Below, piece after piece: positions 7,050-16,348 of a stretch of DNA of 64,000 nt. Position numbers and translations under genes: made by a program. The notes beneath the pieces are model-generated. The model searched no databases and was not told the origin of the DNA. It saw only the letters and a list, made by a program, of their open reading frames with translations. The DNA is from Clostridium_AI sp964409685 (GTDB lineage: Bacteria; Bacillota; Clostridia; Lachnospirales; Lachnospiraceae): positions 1-64,000 of the forward strand of contig CAYPEJ010000025.1 in assembly GCA_964409685.1 (NCBI GenBank). Direction: 5' to 3'. Every line of letters starts with the position of its first letter. Positions within the stretch are counted from its first letter, which is position 1.

Positions 7050-7322
7050 TCAATAATTTGGTGTATTCATCCACTCATCTTTTCTCTTTTCATATTCTTC
7101 ATTCATCCATTGGATTGCACTTATCTTTCCTTCTTCACTAAATTCAAACTGTTTGGATACCTTTTTCTCATCGGCTGTCTTTTCAAAACAGTATGGTTCA
7201 GGCCATATATATACCATTAAGCCATCCTCTTGTTTTTGAAACATGTAGCGCATTCCTTGGTAACTACCTGTTAAATTCTCTTTTTTGATATAATTTAACG
7301 GTAAATTGTGATTTTCTATCAT
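7050..7322 (-). CDS. small hypothetical protein
   Basis: A 90-residue soluble protein, acidic at its C-terminus, with recognisable blocks GSYQGMRYMFQK and YIWPEPYCFEKT. These look like a conserved small domain of Clostridia, but I cannot name a family. There is no signal peptide or membrane segment. The C-terminal QWMNEEYEKRKDEW is a predicted charged helix. A clear terminator follows. It lies between the pectate lyase and an esterase, but nothing links it to carbohydrate metabolism. Confidence 0.65.
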   Translation of the reverse strand: MIENHNLPLNYIKKENLTGSYQGMRYMFQKQEDGLMVYIWPEPYCFEKTADEKKVSKQFEFSEEGKISAIQWMNEEYEKRKDEWMNTPNY

Positions 7323-7408
7323 TCTGTCTATTAATTCCTTTCTGGACTGAGTAGAAATTAAATCTGATAATTATATTGAATACTTAAATTGAATAAGCAA
7401 GAATCCAT

Positions 7409-8962
7409 TTACTTTAGATTCATATCTACAACAAATCCATCATTTCTACTAGTTCTAAATGGCGCAAGTGGTATGCCATTTTTATTAAATATCGTTACAT
7501 CACACCAATTGCTCCAACAATATCTTGCATATCTTGGATTTTTTACATCATCGTTGTATACAAAGATTGTACTGCCTTCTATTTTTGCTTTTGCAGGTAC
7601 GTAGTTTTTATCTTCTCCTGCGATTTCAAACATTTGCTGTCCTTCTTTTACTATAAAACCTTCGTCTGCATATGAAAAATGTAGTTCTATTCCATCATTT
7701 TTGTATACACAGTCTTGATAGATTGGTCCAAATGCTTCTTTTTCTTCTATTTTGCCATAGACATGATACAATGCTTGTGCTGCTAAACGTTCTGCTACTG
7801 GTGTCTTCTTTTTTGGGTGAATTTCATTGTAATCACCACAATCAAGAATTACTGCAAGACCTGTATTTTTCACGGTTTGGAATATACGCATCTGAGCTTC
7901 TCGAATCATACACCAGTTTTTCCAATCTGGATCCGCTTTATACCTATGCATTGGAAGTTGAACAAATAGGAATGGTAAGGTTTCGTCTTCCCAATCTTTT
8001 CTCCAGTGTGAAATTAATGCACTTAGTAATTTGTAGTATGTTTCGGATTTTGTATCATCACTTTCACCTTGATAGTAAATAAATCCACGTAAGGTGTATG
8101 GCATGACTCGTTGCAACATACATTCATATAAACCAGCTGGACGATATGGATTTTTACAGTTCATAGGACCCGGCCATTGACTTGGTCCGCAGATTTCTTG
8201 TACCTCATCCCAATCTGCGTCTGGTTTTTCAGCGAATACTTTTGCACTTCTTTCATCAAAGCCTGCTTGATAAATGGCGTATTCATCATATTCGCGAATT
8301 TGTTCTTCTTCCGTTTTTCCTTCAGTTGCTTTGTTGTAATCTTCTAAGTATACGTTTAGTTCACTGTCTATGGATAGACTCTCTTTGCTCATCCAGCAAG
8401 AAGCCGAAGTTCCACCCCAGTTACAGCCAATGATACCGACGGTTACACCTAGTTCTTTTGATAGTTTTTTTGCATACAAATATGCAACTGCTGACCAACA
8501 TTTCTTATGCTCTTCATCAAATTTATGCCATTTTGTTTGACTTTCTAATTCATAGAAATGGTCATCTAAGATTTGATATTTTTCTGTATAATAATAGCGG
8601 ACATTAATATCTTTGTCTAGTTCAAGAATTTCTTTTGCTTCTGCTGCTGTCTGAATTTCCAATTCCATATTGGATTGTCCACCAGCAAGCCAAACTTCAC
8701 CGATTGCGATGTCGTCGAAGATAATCGTTTCATCTTGACATGTGATGGTCATGGTGTAGTTTTCTCCAGCTTCCATTGGTGGGAGGATGGCTGTCCATTT
8801 GTTGTTGGATACAGTAGTGGATACGGTATTTCCAGCTAGTGTTACAGTTACGGTTGTATCGTTTTCACCACTACCGAATACACGAATGTTTTTTTCTCTT
8901 TGTAAAACCATACTACTTGAAAATACTTTTGCTACTGAAAAGGTTGTTTTAGAGTAACTCAT
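7409..8962 (-). CDS. sialate O-acetylesterase-like SGNH hydrolase
   Basis: A 517-residue enzyme without signal peptide, predicted to remove acetyl groups from sugars in the cytoplasm. The start at 8962 (MSYSKTTFSV) has AAGGAG eight nt upstream; an ATG at 9031 gives a longer frame without support. Block I of the SGNH fold is WLAGGQSNMELE with Ser97, a second block is YYQGESD, and the C-terminal block NEIHP near residue 380 supplies Asp/His-type partners. This is the SASA/CE6-like architecture, with an N-terminal beta-domain of about 90 residues. In a pectin- or hemicellulose-degrading organism the substrate is more likely an acetylated plant oligosaccharide than sialic acid; that is inference. 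Confidence 0.82.
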   Translation of the reverse strand: MSYSKTTFSVAKVFSSSMVLQREKNIRVFGSGENDTTVTVTLAGNTVSTTVSNNKWTAILPPMEAGENYTMTITCQDETIIFDDIAIGEVWLAGGQSNMELEIQTAAEAKEILELDKDINVRYYYTEKYQILDDHFYELESQTKWHKFDEEHKKCWSAVAYLYAKKLSKELGVTVGIIGCNWGGTSASCWMSKESLSIDSELNVYLEDYNKATEGKTEEEQIREYDEYAIYQAGFDERSAKVFAEKPDADWDEVQEICGPSQWPGPMNCKNPYRPAGLYECMLQRVMPYTLRGFIYYQGESDDTKSETYYKLLSALISHWRKDWEDETLPFLFVQLPMHRYKADPDWKNWCMIREAQMRIFQTVKNTGLAVILDCGDYNEIHPKKKTPVAERLAAQALYHVYGKIEEKEAFGPIYQDCVYKNDGIELHFSYADEGFIVKEGQQMFEIAGEDKNYVPAKAKIEGSTIFVYNDDVKNPRYARYCWSNWCDVTIFNKNGIPLAPFRTSRNDGFVVDMNLK

Positions 8963-9087
8963 TTGTTGTTCTCCTTTGCTATGTAATATCCATTTCTCAT
9001 AATTATATAACAAACATTTCTCTTTTACCATATAAATATCCTATCTATCTTACCCATATAATTCAAACAAAACATGCCTATTAACAA

Positions 9088-9129
9088 CAAAAGACCTAGC
9101 CTTATAAACCAACAAAGCTAGGTCTTTCC
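9088..9129 (-). terminator. terminator of the AAA+ ATPase gene
   Basis: An 11-nt perfect stem (AAAGACCTAGC 9090-9100 with 9117-9127) directly after the stop codon, T-rich beyond. Confidence 0.8.
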
Positions 9130-9131
9130 CA

Positions 9132-10688
9132 TCATATTATCTCTAAAACGTCTTCCAACAAAATCTCTTGCAATTCTTCTTTTGTTGGCTCTTCTAACAA
9201 CACCAAGCGATTCGCCTGATTCACTAGTATCTTCTCAAATACATTACGAATCCCTCTCGCATTTCCAAACGAAAGACGTCTCTCTACATCCATATTCACA
9301 ATTTGATTCAGCAATTCACTTCTCGCCTCATCGGTCAAATGAATACCGTCTTTTTCCGACATATAATTCAAGATATCCATCAATTCTGGCGATGAATAAT
9401 CCTCAAAGCTAATAAACTTATTAAACCTTGATATCAATCCAGGATTGGCATCTAGGAATTGTTTCATTTCCTCTTTATAACCTGCTACGATTACAATAAG
9501 GTCATTTCGATTATCTTCCATCAATTTTACTAGCGTATCAATTACCTCTTGCCCAAAATCATTTCCACCTAACTGATTCGTCAACGAATAGGCTTCATCA
9601 ATAAACAGAATACCACCGATGGCTTCCTCTACCACTTCTTTCACTTTTAAAGCCGTTTGACCAACATAACCTGCTACTAATCCTGAACGGTCGGTTTCTA
9701 CAAGGTGTCCTTTCGATAAGACACCCAACTCTTTATATATCTTTGCAATTAATCTTGCAACTGTGGTCTTTCCTGTTCCTGGATTTCCTGTAAACACCAT
9801 ATGGTACGTCATGTCGGTAACTGCCATCTGATATTTCTCTCGCATTTTCTTGACTTTAATTAAATTTATCAAAGAAGTAACTTCCCGTTTTACTTCTCGT
9901 AAACCAATTAAATTATTTAGTTCATCTAAATATGCGTCCAATCTCTTTTTTGCTTCTGGACGCTCTGTCATCTGACTTTGATTGGATTCTAGACTTTTTT
10001 CTCGTTCCTTCTTTGTCTCTTCCATATCGTGCTTCATTGTCTCGATACGTTGCAACTGTTTCTGCTTCATATCTTGCAATTCACTAAGACAAATGATTTC
10101 TTCCATGTAATCCAAATCCAATCGATCTGCACTAATCTTCTTAAACCAATACCTTTGATTTAAGATAATATTAGCCTCACTCCTATTTAAAAACACACTA
10201 ATCTGCTTGTAATACTCTTCTACAACTTTTAATGTCTCACTATTTTTACCACCATTCAGATATACAATCCCCAACACCATATTGATCAAACAATCAAACG
10301 CTGTTATGGATAATTTCGTCTGTTTGGCTGTATCAGAAACTCCACATAATTGAAGAATAATCGGTGGTGAGTTTATAATGCGATTCATGGCGCTCATAAC
10401 GGCATGATCGACTGTATTATCTACTACTAAACTGTAAGGATTTGAGTCTAAAACCTGCAATACATACTTACATTCTTCCGTTTGAAATCCATTTGCACGT
10501 AAGGATATCTGCACAAATACAGCTTGTAGATACGTATCCAACATTTCATGAATTGGCATATTCAAAATTTTCTGAGGTTCTTCCCAATAACCTGCTGCAG
10601 ATAATAAATTACAGATTCCTCGTAATTTTTCATAGCTCATTCTGCCTAGTTTTAATAAAGATTCATTGGATAATGATTGCTGTACCAT
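9132..10688 (-). CDS. AAA+ ATPase of the CbbX/SpoVK family
   Basis: A 518-residue protein. The C-terminal half (about 240-518) is a CbbX/SpoVK-type AAA+ domain: Walker A GNPGTGKTTVA near residue 300, Walker B GGILFIDEAYSL near 360, and a sensor/lid region with NARGIRNVFEK. The N-terminal 240 residues are alpha-helical with a coiled coil around residues 205-240 and match no domain I know. The start at 10688 (MVQQSL) has GGAAGGAG upstream; a longer frame starts at 10709. Family members remodel protein complexes, for example Rubisco or type VII secretion partners; SpoVK is needed for B. subtilis spore maturation. The target here is unknown. It lies downstream of recG, probably as a separate unit. 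Confidence 0.8.
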   Translation of the reverse strand: MVQQSLSNESLLKLGRMSYEKLRGICNLLSAAGYWEEPQKILNMPIHEMLDTYLQAVFVQISLRANGFQTEECKYVLQVLDSNPYSLVVDNTVDHAVMSAMNRIINSPPIILQLCGVSDTAKQTKLSITAFDCLINMVLGIVYLNGGKNSETLKVVEEYYKQISVFLNRSEANIILNQRYWFKKISADRLDLDYMEEIICLSELQDMKQKQLQRIETMKHDMEETKKEREKSLESNQSQMTERPEAKKRLDAYLDELNNLIGLREVKREVTSLINLIKVKKMREKYQMAVTDMTYHMVFTGNPGTGKTTVARLIAKIYKELGVLSKGHLVETDRSGLVAGYVGQTALKVKEVVEEAIGGILFIDEAYSLTNQLGGNDFGQEVIDTLVKLMEDNRNDLIVIVAGYKEEMKQFLDANPGLISRFNKFISFEDYSSPELMDILNYMSEKDGIHLTDEARSELLNQIVNMDVERRLSFGNARGIRNVFEKILVNQANRLVLLEEPTKEELQEILLEDVLEII

Positions 10689-10793
10689 TTCGACTCTCCT
10701 TCCTCCCAATTTCTCTTACATTATATAAAAATTCAGCATAACTTACAACTTAATTTTTCCATCTTATGCAGTAGTTTCCTAGTAAATTATCAT

Positions 10794-12833
10794 TTACAAA
10801 AAGATTTCATTGGTATAAAATTCCATCTTTTTTCGTAGTTCTTCGTATTTCTTAAGCATCAGTCTGACTTGGTCTTCCTCAAAGCGTTTTGATACTTCAT
10901 TGGCTAGCATTAATACATCTGCGTCTTTGTATATGTCAGCTAATTTGAATTCTAACATACCACTTTGACGAATCCCAAACATATCACCTGGTCCTCTTAA
11001 TTTTAGATCCTCATTAGCAATATGAAAACCATCGTTAGAGTGATTTAATACTTCTAATCGCTTCTGACTTTCCTTACTGTTGGAACCATTAATGAAAATA
11101 CAGTAGGACTGATGACCACCACGCCCAACACGACCTCGAAGCTGATGAAGCTGTGCAAGACCAAATCGCTCTGCATTTTCAATCATCATAACAGTGGAAT
11201 TTGGCACATTTACACCAACTTCGATTACTGTTGTAGATACTAATACATGTATTTCACCATTTGCAAAACGTTCCATAATTTCATTTTTTTCTTTGGCTTT
11301 CATTTTACCATGAAGATACGCAACTACATAGGCTGGCGGTAACTCGTGAGCTAAACGTTCTGTATAGTCAATTACATTTTCAGCCTCCATATTTTCACTT
11401 TCTTCTACCATCGGACAGATTACATATGCCTGTCGCCCTTGTGCAATTTCTTTGGAAATAAACTCGTATGCCTTTGGTCGATAGCTTGTGTTCACCACAC
11501 AATTTTTAATCGGCAAACGATTTGCCGGTAGCTCATCAATGGTGGAAACGTCCAAATCTCCATATAAAATTAGTGCAAGTGTTCTTGGAATTGGGGTTGC
11601 CGACATAACTAGGATGTGCGGCTCACGCCCTTTATTGGACAATGCTTCTCTTTGTTTCACCCCGAAACGGTGCTGTTCATCTGTCACTACAAGACCTAAA
11701 TTATAATATTCCGCCTTTTCTTGAATTAATGCATGTGTCCCTACTACTATCTGAACTTCGTTGTTTTTAATCTGTTCATAGGCAATTCTTTTTTCCTTCG
11801 CAGTCATAGAACCAACGAGTAATCCAACATTAATACCAAATGGTGTTAGCACCTCTTGTAAGGATTCAAGATGTTGTTTCGCCAATACTTCTGTCGGTAC
11901 CATCATGCAACTCTGGAAACCATTTAGAGCTGTTAATAACAACGCTAATGCTGCCACAATGGTTTTACCAGAACCTACATCCCCTTGTACTAGTCGGTTC
12001 ATTTGTTGGTCACTACATAAATCTTTTTCAATCGCCGTCCATACTTTTAACTGTGCTTTTGTCAAATTATATGGAAGGCTTTCCATTAATTCCTGACATT
12101 TTTCATTTGGCGTCATCTGAAAATTGGATTTCTTAACTGCCTTCTGTTTCTTTAAGTAATTGAGCGCAAGATTAAATAAGAAAAACTCATCAAATACAAT
12201 TCTTCTTCTCGCTTCTAACATTTCCTGCTGATTCTTTGGGAAGTGTATTTTATGAACAGCACTCTTGTATTCAATTAAATTGCACTCTCTTCGAAGTTCT
12301 ACTGGTAAATAGTCTTTTGGAAGTTCTGCATCTTTCAAAGCCTGTACCATAGACTTTTTGATTATGTTATTAGTAATCCCTTGGGTTAATCCGTAAATCG
12401 GCTGCATCACATAGCGATTGTTCATATAGTGTTCTTTCGTTAAAAATACAGGCTGGTCCATTTGAAGTAACCCATTTTTACGAATTACTTTTCCACGTAG
12501 TAAATAACGCCTCCCCATTTTCAACTGATTCATAACAAATGGCATGTTAAACCATGTTAATAAAATAGTTCCTGTTGCATCCCCCACTCTACAATTTACG
12601 ATGGTTAAATTTCGCACTTTCTTTCTCTGTGGCAGTGCGACAACAGATACTTCAATAACGGATGTTTCTTCCTCTTGTAAAGATGTAATGGAACGAATCT
12701 CACCATACATATCATAGTTTCTTGGATAATGCTCAACTAAATCTTGTACAGTAAAAATATTTAGCTTTGCAAGTCCTTTTTGTGTTTTCTCACCTATCCC
12801 CTTAATTGATGTAATCTCATCTTGATAATTCAT
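10794..12833 (-). CDS. recG: ATP-dependent DNA helicase RecG
   Basis: A 679-residue superfamily 2 helicase that regresses stalled forks and branch-migrates Holliday junctions. The N-terminal wedge/OB domain (about 1-230) starts with a helix-hairpin-helix-like KGIGEKTQKGLAKL. The helicase core shows Walker A GDVGSGKTIVA, motif II DEQH, motif III SATPIPRTLA and motif VI in QLRGRVGRGG. Length and layout fit full-length RecG. GGAGG lies directly before the ATG. It is transcribed in the same direction as fakA and the Asp23 gene, an order known from many Firmicutes, though a hairpin separates it from fakA. Confidence 0.97.
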   Translation of the reverse strand: MNYQDEITSIKGIGEKTQKGLAKLNIFTVQDLVEHYPRNYDMYGEIRSITSLQEEETSVIEVSVVALPQRKKVRNLTIVNCRVGDATGTILLTWFNMPFVMNQLKMGRRYLLRGKVIRKNGLLQMDQPVFLTKEHYMNNRYVMQPIYGLTQGITNNIIKKSMVQALKDAELPKDYLPVELRRECNLIEYKSAVHKIHFPKNQQEMLEARRRIVFDEFFLFNLALNYLKKQKAVKKSNFQMTPNEKCQELMESLPYNLTKAQLKVWTAIEKDLCSDQQMNRLVQGDVGSGKTIVAALALLLTALNGFQSCMMVPTEVLAKQHLESLQEVLTPFGINVGLLVGSMTAKEKRIAYEQIKNNEVQIVVGTHALIQEKAEYYNLGLVVTDEQHRFGVKQREALSNKGREPHILVMSATPIPRTLALILYGDLDVSTIDELPANRLPIKNCVVNTSYRPKAYEFISKEIAQGRQAYVICPMVEESENMEAENVIDYTERLAHELPPAYVVAYLHGKMKAKEKNEIMERFANGEIHVLVSTTVIEVGVNVPNSTVMMIENAERFGLAQLHQLRGRVGRGGHQSYCIFINGSNSKESQKRLEVLNHSNDGFHIANEDLKLRGPGDMFGIRQSGMLEFKLADIYKDADVLMLANEVSKRFEEDQVRLMLKKYEELRKKMEFYTNEIFL

Positions 12834-12881
12834 GTTTCCTCCAACTTTATTTTCGTGTGCTTACGAAATAAAATGTATACA

Positions 12882-12960
12882 CGCACTCTCGCACCTTAGC
12901 TATACTACTAAAAAAACAAAGTGTGTTTCGCACACTCTTGCGTCTTAGTTCTACTACAAA
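12882..12960. repeat. two imperfect direct repeats before recG
   Basis: Segments 12882-12914 and 12929-12960 are similar (CGCACTCTCGCACCTTAG versus CGCACACTCTTGCGTCTTAG, each followed by a CTACTA-type stretch). They lie between fakA and recG. Function unknown. Confidence 0.4.
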
Positions 12961-12961
12961 A

Positions 12962-12995
12962 CAAGAGAAATACAGATAAGTCTGCATTTCTCTTG
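12962..12995 (-). terminator. hairpin terminator after fakA
   Basis: CAAGAGAAAT-type arms pair across the centre with one mismatch, followed on the minus strand by a T-rich stretch, 17 nt after the stop codon of fakA. Confidence 0.65.
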
Positions 12996-13011
12996 AATTA
13001 CTAATTTATCA

Positions 13012-14691
13012 TTATTCAACTGATATCATGTAGTAGTAAATTGGTTGTCCACCATATAGCACTTCTACTTCCACATCAGAATGTTCTTCCATAATCTCAT
13101 CTGCAATCTTGTTTGCATCTTCTTCTTTTACATCTTCACCAAAGTACAAACTTACTAATTCAGAATCTTCGTCCATCATAGAAAGAATTAATTCTTTTGT
13201 TGTATCATGGATAGATTCACCAACTGCAGCAATTTTAGAATCATCAATTCCCATGATATTGCCTTGTTTGATTGTCTTTCCATCAATTGAAGTATCACGA
13301 ACAGCGTATGTCACTTGTCCAGATTTTACATTTTGCATGGATTCTTCCATAAACTTAGCATTTTCTTCTGGTGTCTTATCAAATACAAAGTTGATAACCG
13401 CTGTAATACCTTGTGGAATTGTCTTAGAAGGAATCACAATAATCTGCTTATCTTCTGTCAATTCTTGTGCTTGTTGCGCAGCTAAAATAATGTTTTTATT
13501 ATTTGGTAAAATGTAGATTGTGTCAGCATTTACCTGGTCAATTGCATTTAACATATCTTCTGTACTTGGGTTCATTGTTTGACCACCTTCAATTAGGTAA
13601 TCTACGCCAAGTCCTTTGAAGATTTCACTTAAACCATCACCTGCGGATACACTAATAAATCCAACTTCTTTTCTAGGTGCATCTGCTTTCTTTGTTTCTT
13701 GTGCTTCTAATGCTTCTTTTTGCTTTTCAGCATCTTTAATTACTTTTTCATGATGTTCTTCACGCATGTTGTCAATCTTCATACTAGTGAGGGAACCATA
13801 AGTCAAAGCTTTTTGAATTGCTAGTCCCGGATCATTAGTATGTACATGAACCTTGACAATGTCATCATCAGATACAACTACTAAAGAATCCCCGATTGAT
13901 TCTAAATAGGATTTGAATTGTTGCTCAATATCCATATTATATTCTTTTTCTAACATGATAATAAATTCTGTACAATATCCAAATTTAATATCAGCAGTGG
14001 AAATATTAGAACTGTCCACTTTACCACTTGTTGCCTTAACAGGCATGCTAGTTTCAAATGTAAAATCAGAAACTTTACCACTTAACACATCAAAGGCACC
14101 TCGTAAAATAGTAACCAGACCTTCACCACCAGAATCTACTACGCCAGCTTCTTTTAATACAGGAAGCATTTCTGGTGTTTTTTCAAGCATCTCTTGCATT
14201 GCTTGTAACACTTCTTCACAGAATTCTAATAAGTCTTCTGTTTGATCTGCCAATTCTTCCGCTCTATGAGCTCCTGCTTTTGCAACTGTTAAAATAGTTC
14301 CTTCTTTTGGTTTCATAACCGCTTTATAAGCTGTTTCAACAGCTCTTTCAAATGCGCTTGCCATTGTTGGTACATCAACTGCATCCTTATCCATAATTTC
14401 TCTTGTAAATCCTCTGAAAAGCTGAGACAGAATAACACCTGAGTTTCCTCTTGCACCACGAAGAGATCCACTTGAAATAGCTTTTGCAATATTTTCTATA
14501 GTAGGATTATCAATGTTGTTTACTTCCTTAGCAGCAGACATAATTGTTAAAGTCATGTTTGTACCTGTATCACCATCTGGAACAGGGAAGACATTTAACT
14601 CATTAATATAGTCCTTCTTCAATTCGATGCTTTTTGCCCCAGCTAAAAACATTTTTTGAAGCAAAGCCGCATCTATTAATTTAATTGCCAC
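13012..14691 (-). CDS. fakA: fatty acid kinase subunit FakA (YloV/DAK-domain protein)
   Basis: A 559-residue protein of the DhaK/DAK phosphatase-like family. The N-terminal DhaL domain has NVFPVPDGDTGTNMTLT, whose Asp residues bind Mg-ATP, and GARGNSGVILSQ. The middle and C-terminal FakA domains follow (about 210-559). In staphylococci and relatives FakA phosphorylates fatty acids bound to FakB (DegV) proteins for phospholipid synthesis. The start codon is GTG at 14691, supported by AAGGAGG nine nt upstream. It sits 37 nt behind the Asp23/Gls24 gene, the conserved yloU-yloV pair, so the two are surely cotranscribed. Confidence 0.92.
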   Translation of the reverse strand: MAIKLIDAALLQKMFLAGAKSIELKKDYINELNVFPVPDGDTGTNMTLTIMSAAKEVNNIDNPTIENIAKAISSGSLRGARGNSGVILSQLFRGFTREIMDKDAVDVPTMASAFERAVETAYKAVMKPKEGTILTVAKAGAHRAEELADQTEDLLEFCEEVLQAMQEMLEKTPEMLPVLKEAGVVDSGGEGLVTILRGAFDVLSGKVSDFTFETSMPVKATSGKVDSSNISTADIKFGYCTEFIIMLEKEYNMDIEQQFKSYLESIGDSLVVVSDDDIVKVHVHTNDPGLAIQKALTYGSLTSMKIDNMREEHHEKVIKDAEKQKEALEAQETKKADAPRKEVGFISVSAGDGLSEIFKGLGVDYLIEGGQTMNPSTEDMLNAIDQVNADTIYILPNNKNIILAAQQAQELTEDKQIIVIPSKTIPQGITAVINFVFDKTPEENAKFMEESMQNVKSGQVTYAVRDTSIDGKTIKQGNIMGIDDSKIAAVGESIHDTTKELILSMMDEDSELVSLYFGEDVKEEDANKIADEIMEEHSDVEVEVLYGGQPIYYYMISVE

Positions 14692-14728
14692 TCTTTAATC
14701 CTCCTTAATGTATCAATTATCCAATTAA

Positions 14729-15085
14729 TTAGTCCAATATTCTTACACCTTCTACGAATACATTAATTGTATCCACATGTAAGCCAGTAAATTCTTCCAC
14801 CTTATATTTTACATTGCTGATTAAATTCTCAGTTACTGCAGCAATACTCACTCCATACGCAACAATAATATGCATGTCAATTACCATAATATTGTTTTCT
14901 ATCTCTACATTAACGCCATGGCTAATGCTTTCCTTTTTCAGAAGCTTAACCAAACCGTCTTTTACGTTGACGGAAGCCATACCAACAATACCAAAGCATT
15001 CTACTGCAGCAGATCCTGCATATTTTGCTACCACTTCGTTGTCAATGACGATTTCGCCTATATTAGTATTCATATGACCTTTCAT
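14729..15085 (-). CDS. Asp23/Gls24 family protein (YloU-like)
   Basis: A 118-residue cytoplasmic protein with the Asp23/Gls24 domain throughout: GEIVIDNEVVAKYAGSAAVE, then GIVGMAS, then the C-terminal VEGVRILD. Family members are envelope-stress or membrane-anchored scaffolding proteins; YloU is the Bacillus version paired with YloV as here. The start at 15085 (MKGHMNT) is chosen because GGAGGG precedes it; an ATG seven codons earlier overlaps that site. A promoter with perfect TATAAT lies at 15118-15146. Confidence 0.9.
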   Translation of the reverse strand: MKGHMNTNIGEIVIDNEVVAKYAGSAAVECFGIVGMASVNVKDGLVKLLKKESISHGVNVEIENNIMVIDMHIIVAYGVSIAAVTENLISNVKYKVEEFTGLHVDTINVFVEGVRILD

Positions 15086-15117
15086 AGTAACCCTCCAATC
15101 TTTCATCTACCTTTTTC

Positions 15118-15146
15118 ATTATACCCTATTTTCCACTATTTGAAAA
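15118..15146 (-). promoter_or_regulatory. promoter of the yloU-fakA unit
   Basis: TTTTCA, 17 nt, perfect TATAAT on the minus strand, 33 nt before the start codon. Confidence 0.5.
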
Positions 15147-15246
15147 CATACTTATTTTTGCAAACAAAAGTTTTTTCTAACTTTTAGTAATTACTGTGCT
15201 TTTTATACATATTATATTGTATAACTATAATTTTTATGAGGTTGTT

Positions 15247-15387
15247 ATGAAACATATGATCGGTTTTATCCTTTTCTGGATTGCCATTGGTATGACCATC
15301 ATGCTTTTTATCACCAATGGAATTTTAGCCATATGCATTATTATCCTATGTCTTATACTGGGCTACAACTTATTTTCTTCATGTTGA
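15247..15387 (+). CDS. 46-residue membrane protein
   Basis: The short frame MKHMIGFILFWIAIGMTIML continues into a second hydrophobic helix ending in LGYNLFSSC. It forms two closely packed transmembrane segments with almost no loops. GAGGT lies seven nt before the ATG at 15247, which excludes the longer frame starting at 15196. I recognise it as a type of tiny two-helix protein common in Clostridia, but know no function. It is the only plus-strand gene in its neighbourhood and has no visible partner. The 230 nt after it hold only the rpmB terminator. Confidence 0.6.
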   Translation: MKHMIGFILFWIAIGMTIMLFITNGILAICIIILCLILGYNLFSSC

Positions 15388-15552
15388 AAAAACACTTTGA
15401 GCCAAACCTTATCACCGCAACATGTAGTCCTATATAATTGACCTATATAAGCTCTTGAAACGTAATACACCTTATCTATTTGTATTCTTAATAAAACTCA
15501 CCTGTTCTGGACATACATCTAAAACAGTTTTCTATATATAATTAATCTCTGT

Positions 15553-15604
15553 AAAAAAAGAAGGTGCCACAATAGTGATATTCATCGCCATTCATGACAC
15601 CTTC
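15553..15604 (-). terminator. terminator of rpmB
   Basis: GAAGGTG (15560-15566) pairs with 15598-15604, and a run of seven T residues follows on the minus strand. Confidence 0.75.
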
Positions 15605-15617
15605 CACCAACGTTGCA

Positions 15618-15803
15618 TTAAGCACGCTCTACTAATCCTGATCTTAAACAAGATGTACATACATACATTTTCTTTGTTCCACCGTTAACTTTAACTTTAA
15701 CAGATTTCACGTTTGATTTCCACATCTTATTACTTCTTCTATGTGAATGACTCACTTTGATACCAAAATGAGCTCCTTTTTCACAAACTGCACATTTAGC
15801 CAT
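15618..15803 (-). CDS. rpmB: 50S ribosomal protein L28
   Basis: A 61-residue L28. It begins MAKCAVCEKG and contains SHSHRRSN and CTSCLRSGLVERA. Two CxxC pairs (CAVC, CTSC) make it the zinc-binding form; zinc-independent paralogues replace them under zinc starvation in some Firmicutes, and one would be expected elsewhere if such a response exists. GGAGGTG precedes the ATG and a good promoter lies at 15868-15896. Single-gene unit with its own terminator. Confidence 0.96.
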   Translation of the reverse strand: MAKCAVCEKGAHFGIKVSHSHRRSNKMWKSNVKSVKVKVNGGTKKMYVCTSCLRSGLVERA

Positions 15804-15867
15804 TCCAAAGCACCTCCTTACGCTTACTAGACATAGCCTTAAAAATTGCTATACATCAAACAAAACC

Positions 15868-15896
15868 ATTCTATCAAAATACAAGTAAGATTGCAA
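15868..15896 (-). promoter_or_regulatory. promoter of rpmB
   Basis: TTGCAA, 17 nt, TAGAAT on the minus strand, 65 nt before the start codon. Confidence 0.55.
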
Positions 15897-15926
15897 GCAA
15901 AATTTAATTTTTTTTACGTTTATACA

Positions 15927-16346
15927 CTATTCGACAGTTTTTTCACTATTCTCTTCCTTAGAATCTACCTCAGATGACTCTTCTTTTGACTCATTTTTCT
16001 TCTTGTCACCATTGGTAAATTTGTTCACAAAATCAGGAACCATATCTAAAATCTTAGTGATACTGTCTTGATTCTTTACATTTACGAGCTTTGTAACACC
16101 ATCTTTAATAACAAGTACAGAACTTGGAGTAATCTTACCTCCCATACCACCTGCGCCATTATTTTTCTTATTTTCTTCTGTGAAGGCACCAGCAGCTACA
16201 CCAAAACTTACATCTACGAGTGGTAAAATAATTGTACCATCTGGAAATGTAATTGCATCTCCAACTACTGTTTTTGTAGTAAGGAAGTTATCCATACCAC
16301 TAAAAAGTGCATCAAATGTGTTTTCACCATTCATTTTCTCAGCCAT
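15927..16346 (-). CDS. gerW: GerW family sporulation protein (YtfJ)
   Basis: A 139-residue protein. The YtfJ/GerW domain spans about residues 10-105 with VVGDAITFPDGTIILPLVDV, GVAAGAF and the glycine stretch GAGGMGGKI followed by PSSVLVI. The C-terminal 30 residues are a charged low-complexity tail rich in Lys and Glu. GerW is made in the forespore of Bacillus and is needed for normal germination responses. GGAGG precedes the ATG. It starts 2 nt after the DUF2953 gene ends, the same ytfI-ytfJ pair found across spore formers, so this is orthology by sequence and context. Confidence 0.9.
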   Translation of the reverse strand: MAEKMNGENTFDALFSGMDNFLTTKTVVGDAITFPDGTIILPLVDVSFGVAAGAFTEENKKNNGAGGMGGKITPSSVLVIKDGVTKLVNVKNQDSITKILDMVPDFVNKFTNGDKKKNESKEESSEVDSKEENSEKTVE

Positions 16347-16348
16347 TA

